Assembly (NCBI GenBank): GCA_028689145.1
Contig: JAQTWT010000011.1
Coordinates: 42,811 to 106,810 of the forward strand
Direction: 5' to 3'
DNA: 64,000 nt
Origin: Gallionella sp.
GTDB taxonomy: Bacteria > Pseudomonadota > Gammaproteobacteria > Burkholderiales > Gallionellaceae
The notes under the pieces were generated by a model. It made no database searches. It was not told where the DNA came from and saw only the letters and a program-made list of their open reading frames with translations. Positions 18,665 through 28,236 of the stretch are shown piece by piece. The position numbers and the translations under genes were made by a program. The first letter of the stretch is position 1; the number at the start of each line of letters is the position of its first letter.

Positions 18665-19484
18665 TAAACCCAGCCTGCTGGAACGCCTGTCGGCATTGCT
18701 GCTGCGCGAACCGGAAGACCGGGAACAACTGGTGCAGCTGCTGCACTCCGCCTACGAGCACAACCTGCTGGATGCCGATGCACTGTCGATGATGGAAGGC
18801 GTACTGCAAGTCTCCGAGCGCCAGGTGCGCGAAATCATGATTCCGCGCGCGCAAATGGATGTCATCGACATCAGCCAGCCCCCCGAACAATTCATCCCCT
18901 TTGTCATCGATGCCGCGCACTCGCGTTTTCCGGTGATCGACGGCGACAAAGACAACATCATCGGTATCCTGCTGGCGAAAGACTTGCTGCGCTATTACGC
19001 GGGCGAAGAATTCGACGTGCGTGACATGCTGCGTCCGGCGGTATTTGTGCCGGAAGCCAAACGGCTCAACGTGCTGCTGCGCGATTTCCGCAGCAACCGC
19101 AACCACATAGCACTGGTCGCGGACGAATACGGCGGCGTATCCGGCATGGTGACCATCGAGGATGTGCTGGAGCAGATCGTCGGCGACATCGAGGACGAAT
19201 ACGATTTTGACGAGGACGAGGACAATATTATTCCGGATGGCGCGGGACACTATCGCGTCAAAGCCGACACCGAGATCGCCGATTTTAACGGGGTGCTCGG
19301 TACCGAATTCAGCGACGAGGAATACGACACGGTAGGCGGTCTGGTATTAAAAGCCGCCGGTCAGCTTCCCAAACGCGGCGACCATATCCACTTCGGCGAG
19401 CTAACCTTCACCGTGCTGCGCGCGGATAGCCGCAGGCTGCATTCGCTGTTGGTGGAACGCCAGAAAGTCGAAGAAGACTTGTAG
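18645..19484 (+). CDS. corC: CorC/HlyC family CBS-domain protein
   Basis: 279 residues. Two CBS repeats (from VREIMIPRAQMDVID through FVPEAKRLNVLLRDF) are followed by the CorC/HlyC C-terminal domain with DEYGGVSGMVTIEDVLEQIV and a poly-acidic EDEYDFDEDEDN segment. CorC-type proteins are linked to Mg and Co efflux. The gene overlaps ybeY and precedes lnt with one opposite-strand gene between, as in the ybeZ-ybeY-ybeX-lnt layout of relatives. Confidence 0.93.
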   Translation: MDETESSKPSLLERLSALLLREPEDREQLVQLLHSAYEHNLLDADALSMMEGVLQVSERQVREIMIPRAQMDVIDISQPPEQFIPFVIDAAHSRFPVIDGDKDNIIGILLAKDLLRYYAGEEFDVRDMLRPAVFVPEAKRLNVLLRDFRSNRNHIALVADEYGGVSGMVTIEDVLEQIVGDIEDEYDFDEDEDNIIPDGAGHYRVKADTEIADFNGVLGTEFSDEEYDTVGGLVLKAAGQLPKRGDHIHFGELTFTVLRADSRRLHSLLVERQKVEEDL

Positions 19485-19544
19485 GAAATTACGCGCCAAA
19501 ATACCTCTGCACAACGTAGCGAGCGAAGTAGTTGTGCGGAGGTT

Positions 19545-20276
19545 TTAGAACTGTTCGTTTTCGCCCAAATACCGCCACTGTCCGACCGGCAGATTACCCA
19601 GCTTGACCTTGCCGATGCGGATGCGTTTCAGTCCTGTCACTTTCAATTCGACCAGTTCGCACATGCGGCGGATCTGGCGCTTCTTGCCTTCGCGCAACAC
19701 GAAGCGAAGTTGATCTTCGTTCTGCCACGTTACCTTGGCGGGCTTGAGATATTCCCCGTCCAGTTTTAGACCCTGATTGAGCAAAGCCAGTCCGGTATCC
19801 TTCAGTGTACCCTGCACGCGTACCAGATATTCCTTGTCCACTTTGGAATCGTCGCCGATCAGTTGCTTGGCGACACGGCCATCCTGGGTGAGCACCAGCA
19901 AACCCTGCGAATCAATATCCAGACGGCCTGCCGGAGCAATTCCGAGCAACTGGCTGCGATGAAAGCGCAGCGGCGACGGGTCTTCCGCCCAGTGGGTCGC
20001 GTCGTCGATCAGCGTGACGGCGGGTTTGTAATTGTGCTCGGCCTGCCCGGATACATAACCGACCGGTTTGTTGAGCAGGATTGTCACGCGCTGCTGCTGG
20101 GTGTTCTGCGCGGCGGTGCGCAAAGTGATTTTCTGGGTAGCATAGACTTTGCTGCCCAGTTCGCTGACGACTTCGCCATCGACCTCCACCCAGCCTTTTT
20201 CAATATAGACATCCGCTTCGCGGCGCGAGCACAGCCCGAGTTCTGACATGCGTTTGGAGAGGCGAATCTTTTCCAT
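19545..20276 (-). CDS. RluB/RluF-type rRNA pseudouridine synthase
   Basis: About 243 residues. An N-terminal S4 RNA-binding domain (RLSKRMSELGLCSRREAD) is followed by the RsuA-family catalytic domain, with the active Asp in PAGRLDIDSQGLLVLT, and ends with GKKRQIRRMCELV. The enzyme isomerises a uridine in rRNA; RluF (23S U2604) is the closest by feel. The start is ambiguous: ATG at 20276, ATG at 20288 or GTG at 20318. I chose the one matching the S4 domain edge. It is inserted between corC and lnt on the opposite strand. Confidence 0.85.
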   Translation of the reverse strand: MEKIRLSKRMSELGLCSRREADVYIEKGWVEVDGEVVSELGSKVYATQKITLRTAAQNTQQQRVTILLNKPVGYVSGQAEHNYKPAVTLIDDATHWAEDPSPLRFHRSQLLGIAPAGRLDIDSQGLLVLTQDGRVAKQLIGDDSKVDKEYLVRVQGTLKDTGLALLNQGLKLDGEYLKPAKVTWQNEDQLRFVLREGKKRQIRRMCELVELKVTGLKRIRIGKVKLGNLPVGQWRYLGENEQF

Positions 20277-20377
20277 GGTGTGCGGCATTTCTGAGTAGCG
20301 AGGTCGCGATTTAATCACAAATGCCGTATCGGAAGGAATCGGTTATTCTTGGCAGGTTGAATGTTTATGTCTGTCAG

Positions 20378-22003
20378 ATGAACAAAACTAAAAAATCATT
20401 GGCTGGCGCATTTGCGGCAGGCCTGCTGTGCGTGTCCGGTTTCGCGCCGTTCGGAATATTTGTCATGCCGGTGCTGGCACTCGCTGCGCTGTTTGCATTG
20501 TGGAGCCGCACCGATAAGCCATCTGCGGCGGCATGGCTGGGCTTTGCTTTTGGCTTGGGACTGTTCGTCGCGGGTGTCGGCTGGATCTATGTCGCGCTGC
20601 ACGATTACGGCGGCATGCCGCTGCCGCTGGCGCTGCCCGCCACGCTGCTGTTTGCCGCCTTTCTCGCGCTGTTTCCGGCGCTGGGCGGTTATGCGCAAGC
20701 GCGTTTTCCGGTATCGAATGGATGGCGTGCGGTGCTGGTCATGCCCGCTGCATGGGTGCTGATCGAATGGCTGCGCGGCACTATCTTCACCGGTTTCCCG
20801 TGGCTCACCTTCGGCTATGCACATCACGACAGCCCGCTGGCTGGCTACGCGCCGCTGTTCGGCGTGTACGGCGTGTCGCTGGTCGCAGCGGTAAGCGCGG
20901 GTTTGCTGGCAATTCTATTGGATCGACTATGCAGTAATTTAAAGCCCGTTCGCCCTGAGCCCTTCGACATTGCTCAGGAGAGCCTTGTCGAAGGGTCTGG
21001 TGGTTCGACAGGCTCACCACGAACGGTAGGGGGATTCTCAAAGCAGATTAGCCGTGATTTTATAACGGCAATCGTCGCAATCGTATTGCTCTGGAGCCTT
21101 GGCGCACTACTGCGCAACGTCGCATGGACGCAGCCGCTCGGCGAGCCGTTCAGCGTCGCATTGGTGCAGGGCAATATCGCGCAGGACATCAAGTTTAACG
21201 AAGACGCGCTGGTTGGCACGCTGGAAACCTATCGCAGCCTAACCCTGCAAAATCCGGCGCGCCTCACTGTGTTGCCGGAAACCGCGCTGCCGCTGTTTCG
21301 CCACGAAGTGCCGCAACAGCTGGTCGAGCAGCTGCGCGATCACGCCCGGAAAAACGGCGGCGACATTCTGATCGGCTCGTTCGAGCGCAACAACGGCAGC
21401 TACTATAACAGCGTGTTTACGCTCGGCACAGCGGACGAACAGCATTACCGCAAACAGCATCTGGTGGTGTTCGGCGAATTCATCCCGCTGCGCCCGCTGC
21501 TCGGTTGGTTCATCAACGGCGTGCTCGACATCCCGATGGGCGACCTGGCGCGCGGCGATGCGCGGCAAGCACCGCTCGATGTCGCCGGTCAGCTTGTCGC
21601 GGCGGACATCTGCTACGAGGACGTGTTCGGCGAAGAGATCATCCGCGCGTTGCCCGAAGCCACGCTGCTGGTTAACTTCACCAACGACGCGTGGTACGGA
21701 CACTCGCACGCGGCGGCGCAGCACAACCAGATTTCGCAGATGCGCGCGCTGGAAAGTGGGCGCATGATGCTGCGCGCCACCAACACCGGCGTGACCTCGA
21801 TCATCGGCGCGAACGGCCAACTGATCCGGCAATTACCGCAACATCAGCAAGCCGTGCTGAACGGCACGGCGCAAGGCTATCAAGGCATCACACCGTATGC
21901 GCGCTGGGGCAACATCGCAGTGATGCTGCTGATCGCATTGATGCTGGCCTACACATGGCTGCGCCGCAACCGTATCCCCTCGCCCCTCAGGGGAGAGGGT
22001 TAG
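20378..22003 (+). CDS. lnt: Apolipoprotein N-acyltransferase with repeat-encoded insert
   Basis: About 541 residues, longer than the family norm near 510. Six or so N-terminal membrane helices precede the nitrilase domain, with Glu in LPETALPLF, Lys in YRKQHLVVFGEF and Cys in ADICYEDVFG. Lnt adds the third acyl chain to lipoproteins. An 81-base palindromic repeat (20946-21026) adds 27 residues between membrane helices, and a second repeat encodes the last residues (IPSPLRGEG) and the stop. I start at the ATG giving MNKTKK; the frame opens earlier at 20321 but without family-like sequence. Confidence 0.93.
   Translation: MNKTKKSLAGAFAAGLLCVSGFAPFGIFVMPVLALAALFALWSRTDKPSAAAWLGFAFGLGLFVAGVGWIYVALHDYGGMPLPLALPATLLFAAFLALFPALGGYAQARFPVSNGWRAVLVMPAAWVLIEWLRGTIFTGFPWLTFGYAHHDSPLAGYAPLFGVYGVSLVAAVSAGLLAILLDRLCSNLKPVRPEPFDIAQESLVEGSGGSTGSPRTVGGFSKQISRDFITAIVAIVLLWSLGALLRNVAWTQPLGEPFSVALVQGNIAQDIKFNEDALVGTLETYRSLTLQNPARLTVLPETALPLFRHEVPQQLVEQLRDHARKNGGDILIGSFERNNGSYYNSVFTLGTADEQHYRKQHLVVFGEFIPLRPLLGWFINGVLDIPMGDLARGDARQAPLDVAGQLVAADICYEDVFGEEIIRALPEATLLVNFTNDAWYGHSHAAAQHNQISQMRALESGRMMLRATNTGVTSIIGANGQLIRQLPQHQQAVLNGTAQGYQGITPYARWGNIAVMLLIALMLAYTWLRRNRIPSPLRGEG
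20946..21026. repeat. 81-base palindromic repeat inserted in frame in lnt
   Basis: It begins CCGTTCG and ends CGAACGG, with nested CCCTTCGACA/TGTCGAAGGG arms. At 81 bases it is a multiple of three and carries no stop in the lnt frame. Relatives are at 10173, 11786 and 24609. Confidence 0.85.
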
Positions 22004-22012
22004 GGAGAGGGG
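21975..22012. repeat. CCCCTC palindromic repeat supplying the lnt stop codon
   Basis: CCCCTCGCCCCTCAGGGGAGAGGG encodes the final lnt residues, and the following TTAGGG contains the stop. The trailing GAGAGGGG lies where the ribosome-binding site of the next gene should be. Confidence 0.7.
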
Positions 22013-22022
22013 TGTGGTGACG

Positions 22023-22274
22023 ATGAACTGGCACTGCTACATCCTGCGCTGTGCCGACGACACCCTGTACTGCGGCATCACCAACGATCTGGACAAACGC
22101 CTCGCGGCGCACAACGCCGGTAGCGCATCAAAATACACCCGGGTGCGCGTGCCGGTGGAACTGGTATTTACCGAACCCTGTGCAGACCGGTCAACCGCAT
22201 CGAAACGCGAGATGGAGATCAAAAATCTGAAGCGCGCGGACAAGCTGAAGCTGATCCGCTCATGCTCAAAATAG
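22023..22274 (+). CDS. GIY-YIG nuclease-superfamily protein (YhbQ-like)
   Basis: 83 residues: a stand-alone GIY-YIG domain with CYILRCADDTLYCGITNDLDKRLAAHN and the catalytic-type Glu in SKREMEIKNLKR. Here GIY is YIL and YIG is YCGIT, both common variants in the UvrC/YhbQ group. A GTG at 22014 is an alternative start. Function in YhbQ relatives is not firmly known. It follows lnt by 19 bases. Confidence 0.85.
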   Translation: MNWHCYILRCADDTLYCGITNDLDKRLAAHNAGSASKYTRVRVPVELVFTEPCADRSTASKREMEIKNLKRADKLKLIRSCSK

Positions 22275-22346
22275 AAATTACTTTACAATGGCGGATCATC
22301 CGAAATGGATGCAACCCTAGTTATAGGGGCGACCATTAAATAGTTT

Positions 22347-22428
22347 CGTAGGCTGGCGGTGAGCAATGCGAACCCCGGCATGCTTGAGTTATCAAATGCT
22401 GGGGTTCGTGCCTCACCTCCAGCCTACG
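22347..22428. repeat. 82-base imperfect palindrome
   Basis: Outer arms CGTAGGCTGG and CCAGCCTACG, inner arms GCGAACCCCGGCAT and ATGCTGGGGTTCG. The folded form would be a long cruciform or RNA hairpin between the GIY-YIG and ferredoxin genes. Confidence 0.8.
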
Positions 22429-22505
22429 CATGCGATCTTTTTTATCTGCTTAATGGCCGACTCTATAAAATAATTTAACAGTACCGATTAAACAGGAGAT
22501 TTTGA

Positions 22506-22832
22506 ATGGGTAAGCCAGTAAAACACGTATTTGTCTGCACACAATCCCGTCCGCCGGAGCATCCGCGCGGCTCGTGCGAAGCCAAAGGTGCCAAAGCCGT
22601 GTTGCAGGAATTCATGCAGCAATTCGAGCAACGCCAGTTGTGGGGCCGCTTTGCGGTGACCGGCAGCGGCTGTCTCGGCACTTGCGGCACCGGTGTCAGC
22701 GTGCTGGTTTATCCTGAAGGCGTGATGTACGGCGGTGTAACGGCGGGTGATGTCGCCGCTATCGTCACGGAACATCTGCTGGAAAATCAACCGGTGGAAA
22801 GATTGAAAGTGCCCGAAGTAATTTGGGGCTAA
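22506..22832 (+). CDS. Thioredoxin-like [2Fe-2S] ferredoxin
   Basis: 108 residues. Four cysteines in the thioredoxin-like 2Fe-2S pattern: FVCTQ, GSCEAKG and the pair GCLGTCGTG. The VYPEGVMYGGV tail is also typical. A clear AGGAG lies upstream of the ATG. Such small ferredoxins act as electron carriers, and the partner is not evident from the neighbours. Confidence 0.85.
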   Translation: MGKPVKHVFVCTQSRPPEHPRGSCEAKGAKAVLQEFMQQFEQRQLWGRFAVTGSGCLGTCGTGVSVLVYPEGVMYGGVTAGDVAAIVTEHLLENQPVERLKVPEVIWG

Positions 22833-22894
22833 AAACGGTCGCCGCACGTTGCTTGCCGGCATTCAGGGAATCCGGCTACTTTGTTGCCCCCGGG

Positions 22895-23386
22895 TTAGCC
22901 GGCACTAAAGCGTGAAATTGGCCGGTCCGTGTTGCGCTGACACACATAGTCCGGCACCTTGATATGATGGTTCGTCAGGCGTTCTTTCAGATAGGCAATA
23001 TCTGCCGCCAATTCAAATTTATTAAAGACAATGCCGACCCTGAAACACAGGTGATCCGCATCATGGACGACATAGGAAGCTGTACCGTGAACGATCAGCG
23101 TTTTTGGTTCGCAGGGTGCAGTCAAGGTGGGTACATGAATATTCAGCGTCACGCCGGTTCCGGGCTTGATGTTCAGCCCATTCAGAATCGCTGTTCCACA
23201 CACGGAGATGTCCCTGATTCTCCCGTAAATAAAGTCTTGCCCATCGACGGAGACGGCAACTCTCCAGGAAGCCTTGTAACGGGTTTCACCGCGCTGTTCC
23301 TTGGCATCCGGCGGCAACGAAACAATCGGCGACACATCGCCGCTAGTAGCTGCCACACCAAGCGAATCGTTTTCAGCTTTGCCCAT
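22895..23386 (-). CDS. PilZ domain protein
   Basis: 163 residues. The cyclic-di-GMP binding signature is present: two arginines in RGETRYKASWRV about 25 residues before RDISVCGTAIL (D-x-S-x-x-G). It could therefore respond to the second messenger whose turnover the GGDEF/EAL protein at 33403 may control. It is a single gene with flanking gaps. Confidence 0.8.
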   Translation of the reverse strand: MGKAENDSLGVAATSGDVSPIVSLPPDAKEQRGETRYKASWRVAVSVDGQDFIYGRIRDISVCGTAILNGLNIKPGTGVTLNIHVPTLTAPCEPKTLIVHGTASYVVHDADHLCFRVGIVFNKFELAADIAYLKERLTNHHIKVPDYVCQRNTDRPISRFSAG

Positions 23387-23693
23387 ATATAACCTGCATC
23401 ATTGAATTTTAATTCGGGGCATCATAATTTTCGTGTTGGATTGACGCTAACTGGTAACCGACAACCCGGTGGCAATTTAGCAATTTCTGCCAGAAAAAAC
23501 ATTGTACTGAAGTCCAGTAATTGCTTAGTCGCTGATTTATCGATAGTTAATTTGCTGCCCTGAAGCAACGGCTTGACCATAACGGTAATGGGCCGCACAC
23601 GCATCACATTCGCTCCGCAACACCAATCAATCGCGAACACAACCCCCGAAAACCGGTAAAATGCGCGCCTTTGCGATTGTATAAAATCAACCG
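23387..23693. other. 307-base stretch without a gene
   Basis: Divergent promoter region of the PilZ gene and glyQ. A 72-codon minus-strand frame (23422-23640) has no recognisable features and I do not call it. Confidence 0.4.
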
Positions 23694-24641
23694 ATGCTTA
23701 CCTTTCAACAGATCATCCTGACGCTGCAGAATTACTGGGACAAACAGGGCTGCGCGCTGCTGCAACCGTACGACATGGAAGTCGGCGCTGGTACCTCGCA
23801 CACCGCGACCTTCCTGCGCGCACTCGGTCCCGAGCCGTGGAAGGCCGCTTACGTGCAGCCGTCGCGCCGCCCCAAGGACGGGCGCTACGGCGAAAACCCC
23901 AACCGTTTGCAGCATTACTACCAGTTCCAGGTGGTGCTAAAGCCCGCACCAGCGAATATTCTGGAGTTGTATCTCGGCTCGCTCGAGGAGTTGGGCTTCG
24001 ATCTGAAGCAGAACGATGTGCGCTTCGTCGAAGATGACTGGGAAAATCCGACGCTGGGCGCGTGGGGGCTTGGCTGGGAAGTGTGGCTGAACGGCATGGA
24101 AGTGACGCAGTTCACCTATTTCCAGCAGGTCGGCGGCATCGACTGCAAGCCGATCACCGGCGAAATCACTTACGGGCTGGAGCGTCTGGCGATGTACCTG
24201 CAGGGCGTGGAAAACGTGTTCGACCTGACCTGGACGCCGGGCGTGACTTACCGCGACGTGTACCACCAGAACGAGGTCGAACAATCGACCTACAACTTCG
24301 AGCACAGCGACGTGGAATTTCTGCTCGGCGCGTTCGGCAGCCATGAGAAACAGGCGAAGCATCTAATGGAACAGCAACTGGCACTGCCCGCTTACGAGCA
24401 AGTGCTGAAAGCCGCGCACAGTTTTAATTTGCTGGATGCGCGCGGCGCAATCTCGGTGACCGAGCGCGCCGCTTACATCGGGCGCATCCGCAATCTGGCG
24501 CGCAGCGTCGCGCAAAGCTATTTCGACAGCCGCGCCCGTCTCGGTTTTCCGATGGCACCGAAGGCGTGGGCGGACGAAGTGCTGGCGCAGATCGGGAAGA
24601 AAGCGCCTGTCCTGAGCAAAGTCGAAGGAGCGGCGGCATGA
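23694..24641 (+). CDS. glyQ: Glycyl-tRNA synthetase alpha subunit
   Basis: 315 residues. The family start [20 protein letters not shown] and the motif [22 protein letters not shown] (class II core) are intact. GlyQ carries the aminoacylation site and acts as an alpha2beta2 complex with GlyS. The last residues ([12 protein letters not shown]) are encoded by a TTCGACA-family repeat and go beyond the usual end of the protein. The stop overlaps the glyS start (ATGA). Confidence 0.97.
   Translation: MLTFQQIILTLQNYWDKQGCALLQPYDMEVGAGTSHTATFLRALGPEPWKAAYVQPSRRPKDGRYGENPNRLQHYYQFQVVLKPAPANILELYLGSLEELGFDLKQNDVRFVEDDWENPTLGAWGLGWEVWLNGMEVTQFTYFQQVGGIDCKPITGEITYGLERLAMYLQGVENVFDLTWTPGVTYRDVYHQNEVEQSTYNFEHSDVEFLLGAFGSHEKQAKHLMEQQLALPAYEQVLKAAHSFNLLDARGAISVTERAAYIGRIRNLARSVAQSYFDSRARLGFPMAPKAWADEVLAQIGKKAPVLSKVEGAAA
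24609..24631. repeat. Half repeat at the glyQ/glyS junction
   Basis: GTCCTGAGCAAAGTCGAAGG is one arm of the TTCGACA-family repeat. It encodes the glyQ C terminus and contributes the AAGG of the AAGGAG ribosome-binding site of glyS. Confidence 0.7.
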
Positions 24642-26779
24642 GTACCCAAAACCTGCTGGTTGAATTGCTCGTCGAAGAGCTGCCGCCAAAGGCGCTGAAG
24701 AAGCTGGGCGAGAGTTTCGCCGAAGGGCTGGTCGCGAGCCTGAAGGCGCAAGGGCTGGCTGCAGCCGAAAGCGCAGTGACTGCTTTTGCTTCACCGCGCC
24801 GCCTTGCGGTACGGGTGGGCAAGGTAGCCGCAAAAGCCGACGACAAAGCGGTGTCGCAAAAGCTGATGCCGGTGTCGGTCGGGCTGGATGCATCCGGTCA
24901 GGCTACCCCCGCGCTGCTGAAGAAACTCGCCGCGCTGGGTGTAGATGCCGAGGTTGTGCCGCAGTTGCGCCGCGAAGGCGAGGGCAAAGCGGAGTCGCTG
25001 GTCTACGACAGCAAGCAGGCAGGAGCGACGCTGGCACAGGGCTTGCAGCATGCATTGCAGGATGCGCTAGCGAAACTGCCGATCCCCAAGGTGATGACCT
25101 ATCAGCTCGCCGACGGCTGGAACAGCGTGCAATTCGTGCGCCCCGCGCATGGTCTGGTAGCGTTGCATGGCACGGAGATCGTGCCGATTGCCATACTGGG
25201 TTTGACTGCCGGGCGCGACACGCAGGGCCACCGCTTCGAAGCTGCCAATGCGACGGTAGCGATTAAAGATGCCGACAGCTACGAAGCGCAACTGGAGAAC
25301 GAGGGTGCCGTAATCCCGAGTTTTGAAAAGCGCCGCGCCGAAATCTCCAAACAACTCGCTACTGCTGCCACGAAAGAAAATGCTTCGGCTGGACTCAGCT
25401 CAGGCTTCAAGCCGATCGAGGACGATGCTTTGCTGGACGAAGTGACCGCGCTGATCGAGCGTCCAAATGTGCTGGTCGGGCAGTTCGAAGCGGAATTCCT
25501 CGAAGTGCCGCAGGAATGCCTGATCCTGACCATGAAAGCGAACCAGAAATATTTTCCGCTGCTGGATGCCGATGGCAAACTGACCAATAAATTTTTAATC
25601 GTTTCAAACATTCGTCCGGCGGATGCCAGTCTGGTGATCGGCGGCAACGAGCGCGTGGTGCGCCCGCGTCTGGCGGATGCGAAATTCTTCTTCGATCAGG
25701 ATCGCAAAAAAACGCTCGAATCGCGCGTCGAGAAACTCGGCAACGTGGTGTACCACAACAAGCTGGGCACACAGTTGCAGCGCACCGAGCGCGTCGCCAC
25801 ACTGGCCGGCACAATCGCGCGGTTGCTGGAAGCGGACAAGGCTGACGCGGAACTGGCGGCACGGCTGGCCAAAGCCGACCTGCTCACCGACATGGTCGGC
25901 GAATTTCCAGAATTGCAGGGCATCATGGGGCGCTATTACGCGCTGCACGACGGCGAGGACAAGGCAGTGGCAGATGCCATCGAGTCACATTACCACCCGC
26001 GCTTTGCCGGAGATACCTTGCCGCAGGGTGCGATCTCGTGCGCGGTGGCGCTGGCCGACAAGCTGGAAACTCTGGTGGGCATCTATGGCATCGGCCAGGT
26101 ACCCACCGGCGACAAGGACCCGTTCGGTTTGCGTCGCCATGCGCTCGGTATATTGCGTATCCTGATCGAAACACCGCTTGATCTGCCGCTGCATGCGCTG
26201 ATCAAGACCGCCGCAGGAAATTTCCCCGCGGGCATGTTGAACGCGACAGTGGCGCACGATGTGGAAGGGTTCATGCTGGATCGTCTGCGCGGCTATCTGC
26301 GCGAGCGCGATTTCGAGGTGTCGCATATCGAGGCAGTGTTGTGCATCCTGAACGGACGCATGCACGAAGCCTTGTCGCGCCTGCAGGGAGTACGCAGCTT
26401 CGCCGCTCTGGAAGTGGCAAAGGATCTGGCTGCGGCCAACAAGCGCGTACAGAACATCATGCGCAAAAACAGCGAGGAACTGGGTGCCGATCTTGCCGAA
26501 GCGACTGTCAAAACCGCGCTATTGCAAGAAGCCGCCGAACGCGAACTGCATCAGGCGATTCAGGACATCACCCCAATGGCGGAGGGCTATCTGAAGCGCG
26601 GCGAGTATGGCAGCAACCTGAAGGTACTGGTCACGCTCAAGCCGTTCATCGACGACTTCTTCGAAAAGGTGATGGTGATGTGCGAGAACAGGGAGCTGCG
26701 CCTGAACCGCGCGGCGCTGTTACAGCAGCTCGGCAAACTGATGAACCAAGTCGCCGATATTTCAAAATTGGCAGCATGA
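24638..26779 (+). CDS. glyS: Glycyl-tRNA synthetase beta subunit
   Basis: 713 residues, normal for GlyS. The start [20 protein letters not shown], the HD-like block and the C-terminal anticodon-binding DALR region (ending [22 protein letters not shown]) are present. AAGGAG is eight bases before the ATG. Translationally coupled to glyQ by a four-base overlap. Confidence 0.97.
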   Translation: MSTQNLLVELLVEELPPKALKKLGESFAEGLVASLKAQGLAAAESAVTAFASPRRLAVRVGKVAAKADDKAVSQKLMPVSVGLDASGQATPALLKKLAALGVDAEVVPQLRREGEGKAESLVYDSKQAGATLAQGLQHALQDALAKLPIPKVMTYQLADGWNSVQFVRPAHGLVALHGTEIVPIAILGLTAGRDTQGHRFEAANATVAIKDADSYEAQLENEGAVIPSFEKRRAEISKQLATAATKENASAGLSSGFKPIEDDALLDEVTALIERPNVLVGQFEAEFLEVPQECLILTMKANQKYFPLLDADGKLTNKFLIVSNIRPADASLVIGGNERVVRPRLADAKFFFDQDRKKTLESRVEKLGNVVYHNKLGTQLQRTERVATLAGTIARLLEADKADAELAARLAKADLLTDMVGEFPELQGIMGRYYALHDGEDKAVADAIESHYHPRFAGDTLPQGAISCAVALADKLETLVGIYGIGQVPTGDKDPFGLRRHALGILRILIETPLDLPLHALIKTAAGNFPAGMLNATVAHDVEGFMLDRLRGYLRERDFEVSHIEAVLCILNGRMHEALSRLQGVRSFAALEVAKDLAAANKRVQNIMRKNSEELGADLAEATVKTALLQEAAERELHQAIQDITPMAEGYLKRGEYGSNLKVLVTLKPFIDDFFEKVMVMCENRELRLNRAALLQQLGKLMNQVADISKLAA

Positions 26780-26816
26780 GAATAAAAATATATTGCGGCA
26801 AAAGCAGTTCATCCGC

Positions 26817-26838
26817 GTGGGCACAAAAACGTGCCCAC
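26817..26838. repeat. Hairpin between glyS and gmhB
   Basis: GTGGGCAC and GTGCCCAC pair around an AAAAAC loop. It has no T-run, so it is more likely a repeat remnant or mRNA stabiliser than a terminator. Confidence 0.6.
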
Positions 26839-26861
26839 CCTACCAACTAACGACTGACGCT

Positions 26862-27395
26862 ATGAACCTGATCATCCTCGACCGCGACGGCGTAATCAAT
26901 TACGACTCCGACCAGTTCATCAAGAAACCGGAGGAATGGAAGCCGATCCCCGGCAGTTTGGAAGCGATCGCGCGTTTGAATCAGGCCGATTATCGCGTGG
27001 TGGTGGCGACCAACCAGTCCGGCATCGGGCGCGGCTTGTTCGATATGTCGATGCTGAATGCGATACACAACAAAATGCACAAGGCCTGCGCGCTGGTCGG
27101 TGCACGCATCGACGCGGTGTTTTTCTGCCCGCATACCAATGACAACGGTTGCGATTGCCGCAAACCCAAGAGCGGGATGCTGGAAGAAATCGCGGCGCGT
27201 TACAACCTGAACGATCTAGACGGGGTACCGGTGGTGGGCGATTCGCTGCGCGATTTGCAGCCCGCCGTTGTGCTGGGCGCGCGGCCTTATCTGGTGCTGA
27301 CCGGCAAGGGTATGAAGACACAGGCGGAAGGGGGATTGCCGGATGGAACCATCATCCTGCCGGATCTCGCGGCTGTGGTTGCAGAGCTGGTGTAG
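26862..27395 (+). CDS. gmhB: D-glycero-beta-D-manno-heptose-1,7-bisphosphate 7-phosphatase
   Basis: 177 residues of HAD-family phosphatase: DRDGVIN nucleophile motif, ATNQSGIGRG, and a zinc loop with Cys and His in CPHTNDNGCDCRKPK, all diagnostic of GmhB. It makes heptose-1-phosphate for the LPS core. The frame extends upstream to 26793, but the family starts at this ATG. It lies between glyS and plsC, as in other betaproteobacteria. Confidence 0.93.
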   Translation: MNLIILDRDGVINYDSDQFIKKPEEWKPIPGSLEAIARLNQADYRVVVATNQSGIGRGLFDMSMLNAIHNKMHKACALVGARIDAVFFCPHTNDNGCDCRKPKSGMLEEIAARYNLNDLDGVPVVGDSLRDLQPAVVLGARPYLVLTGKGMKTQAEGGLPDGTIILPDLAAVVAELV

Positions 27396-27432
27396 CGGCA
27401 GTTAATGAATAAGCACTACAATTTGAACTGAT

Positions 27433-28140
27433 ATGCTGTTAATACGCTCGCTGATTTTTCTGCTGCTGCAAATCATCATCACGCCGTTTTTTGCGATGCT
27501 GGCTTTGTTGTCTTTCCCGTTCAGCCCGCTCACGCGCTACCGCATCATCTCGCAATGGGCAAAGCTAATGCTGCCGTTGTTGCGCGTGGTATGCGGCATC
27601 CGCCACGAAGTGCGCGGTATCGAAAATATCCCCAAAGAACCCTGCATCGTATTGTGCAAACACCAGTCAGCATGGGAAACGCTGGCGCTGCAAAAAATCT
27701 TTCCGCCGCAAGTGTGGGTGTTAAAACGCGAGCTATTGTGGCTGCCGTTCTTCGGCTGGGCACTGGCGCTTACCAGCCCGATTGCCATCAAGCGCAGCGA
27801 CGGCAAAGGCGCGATCAGGCAATTGCTCAAGCAGGGTAAGGAGCGGCTTGAGCAGGGTTTTTTCGTGGTAATTTTCCCCGAGGGCACGCGCATCCCGTTC
27901 GGCCAGCGCGGCAAGTACAAAATCGGCGGCGCGATGCTGGCGGCGAGCAGCGGCGTGCCGGTGGTGCCGGTGGCACATAACGCCGGGCGTTTGTGGGGAC
28001 GCAATGCGTTCAGCAAACATCCCGGACTGATCACCATGAGCATCGGCACGCCAATCGAAACCAAGGGACTCAAAGCCGAAGAGATCAATGCTCGCGTTGA
28101 AGCGTGGATCGAGAATGAAATCCAGCAATTACAGCACTGA
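27433..28140 (+). CDS. plsC: 1-acyl-sn-glycerol-3-phosphate acyltransferase
   Basis: 235 residues. N-terminal membrane segment, then the acyltransferase motifs CKHQSAWET (H-x4-E rather than the usual H-x4-D) and FPEGTRIPFG. It makes phosphatidic acid at the inner membrane. Follows gmhB by 37 bases, a common pairing in this group. Confidence 0.9.
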   Translation: MLLIRSLIFLLLQIIITPFFAMLALLSFPFSPLTRYRIISQWAKLMLPLLRVVCGIRHEVRGIENIPKEPCIVLCKHQSAWETLALQKIFPPQVWVLKRELLWLPFFGWALALTSPIAIKRSDGKGAIRQLLKQGKERLEQGFFVVIFPEGTRIPFGQRGKYKIGGAMLAASSGVPVVPVAHNAGRLWGRNAFSKHPGLITMSIGTPIETKGLKAEEINARVEAWIENEIQQLQH

Positions 28141-28159
28141 TCCCGTTTTCCAATCCATT

Positions 28160-28231
28160 GTAGGGGCGCGATTCATCGCGCCCTGCTTCCGGTATATGGA
28201 TAAACCAGGGTACGATGAATCGCACCCCTAC
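28160..28231. repeat. GTAGGGGCGCGATTCATCG palindromic repeat, copy 1
   Basis: Arms GTAGGGGCGCGATTCATCGC and GCGCGATGAATCGCGCCCCTAC (with small changes here) flank a ~25-base unrelated centre. Other copies are at 29025, 36792 and 40742. Confidence 0.9.
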
Positions 28232-28236
28232 ATTAA

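Noticed and set aside
23422..23640. 72-codon minus-strand frame between the PilZ gene and glyQ
   Set aside because: No ribosome-binding site, no family-like sequence, and it lies in a divergent promoter region.
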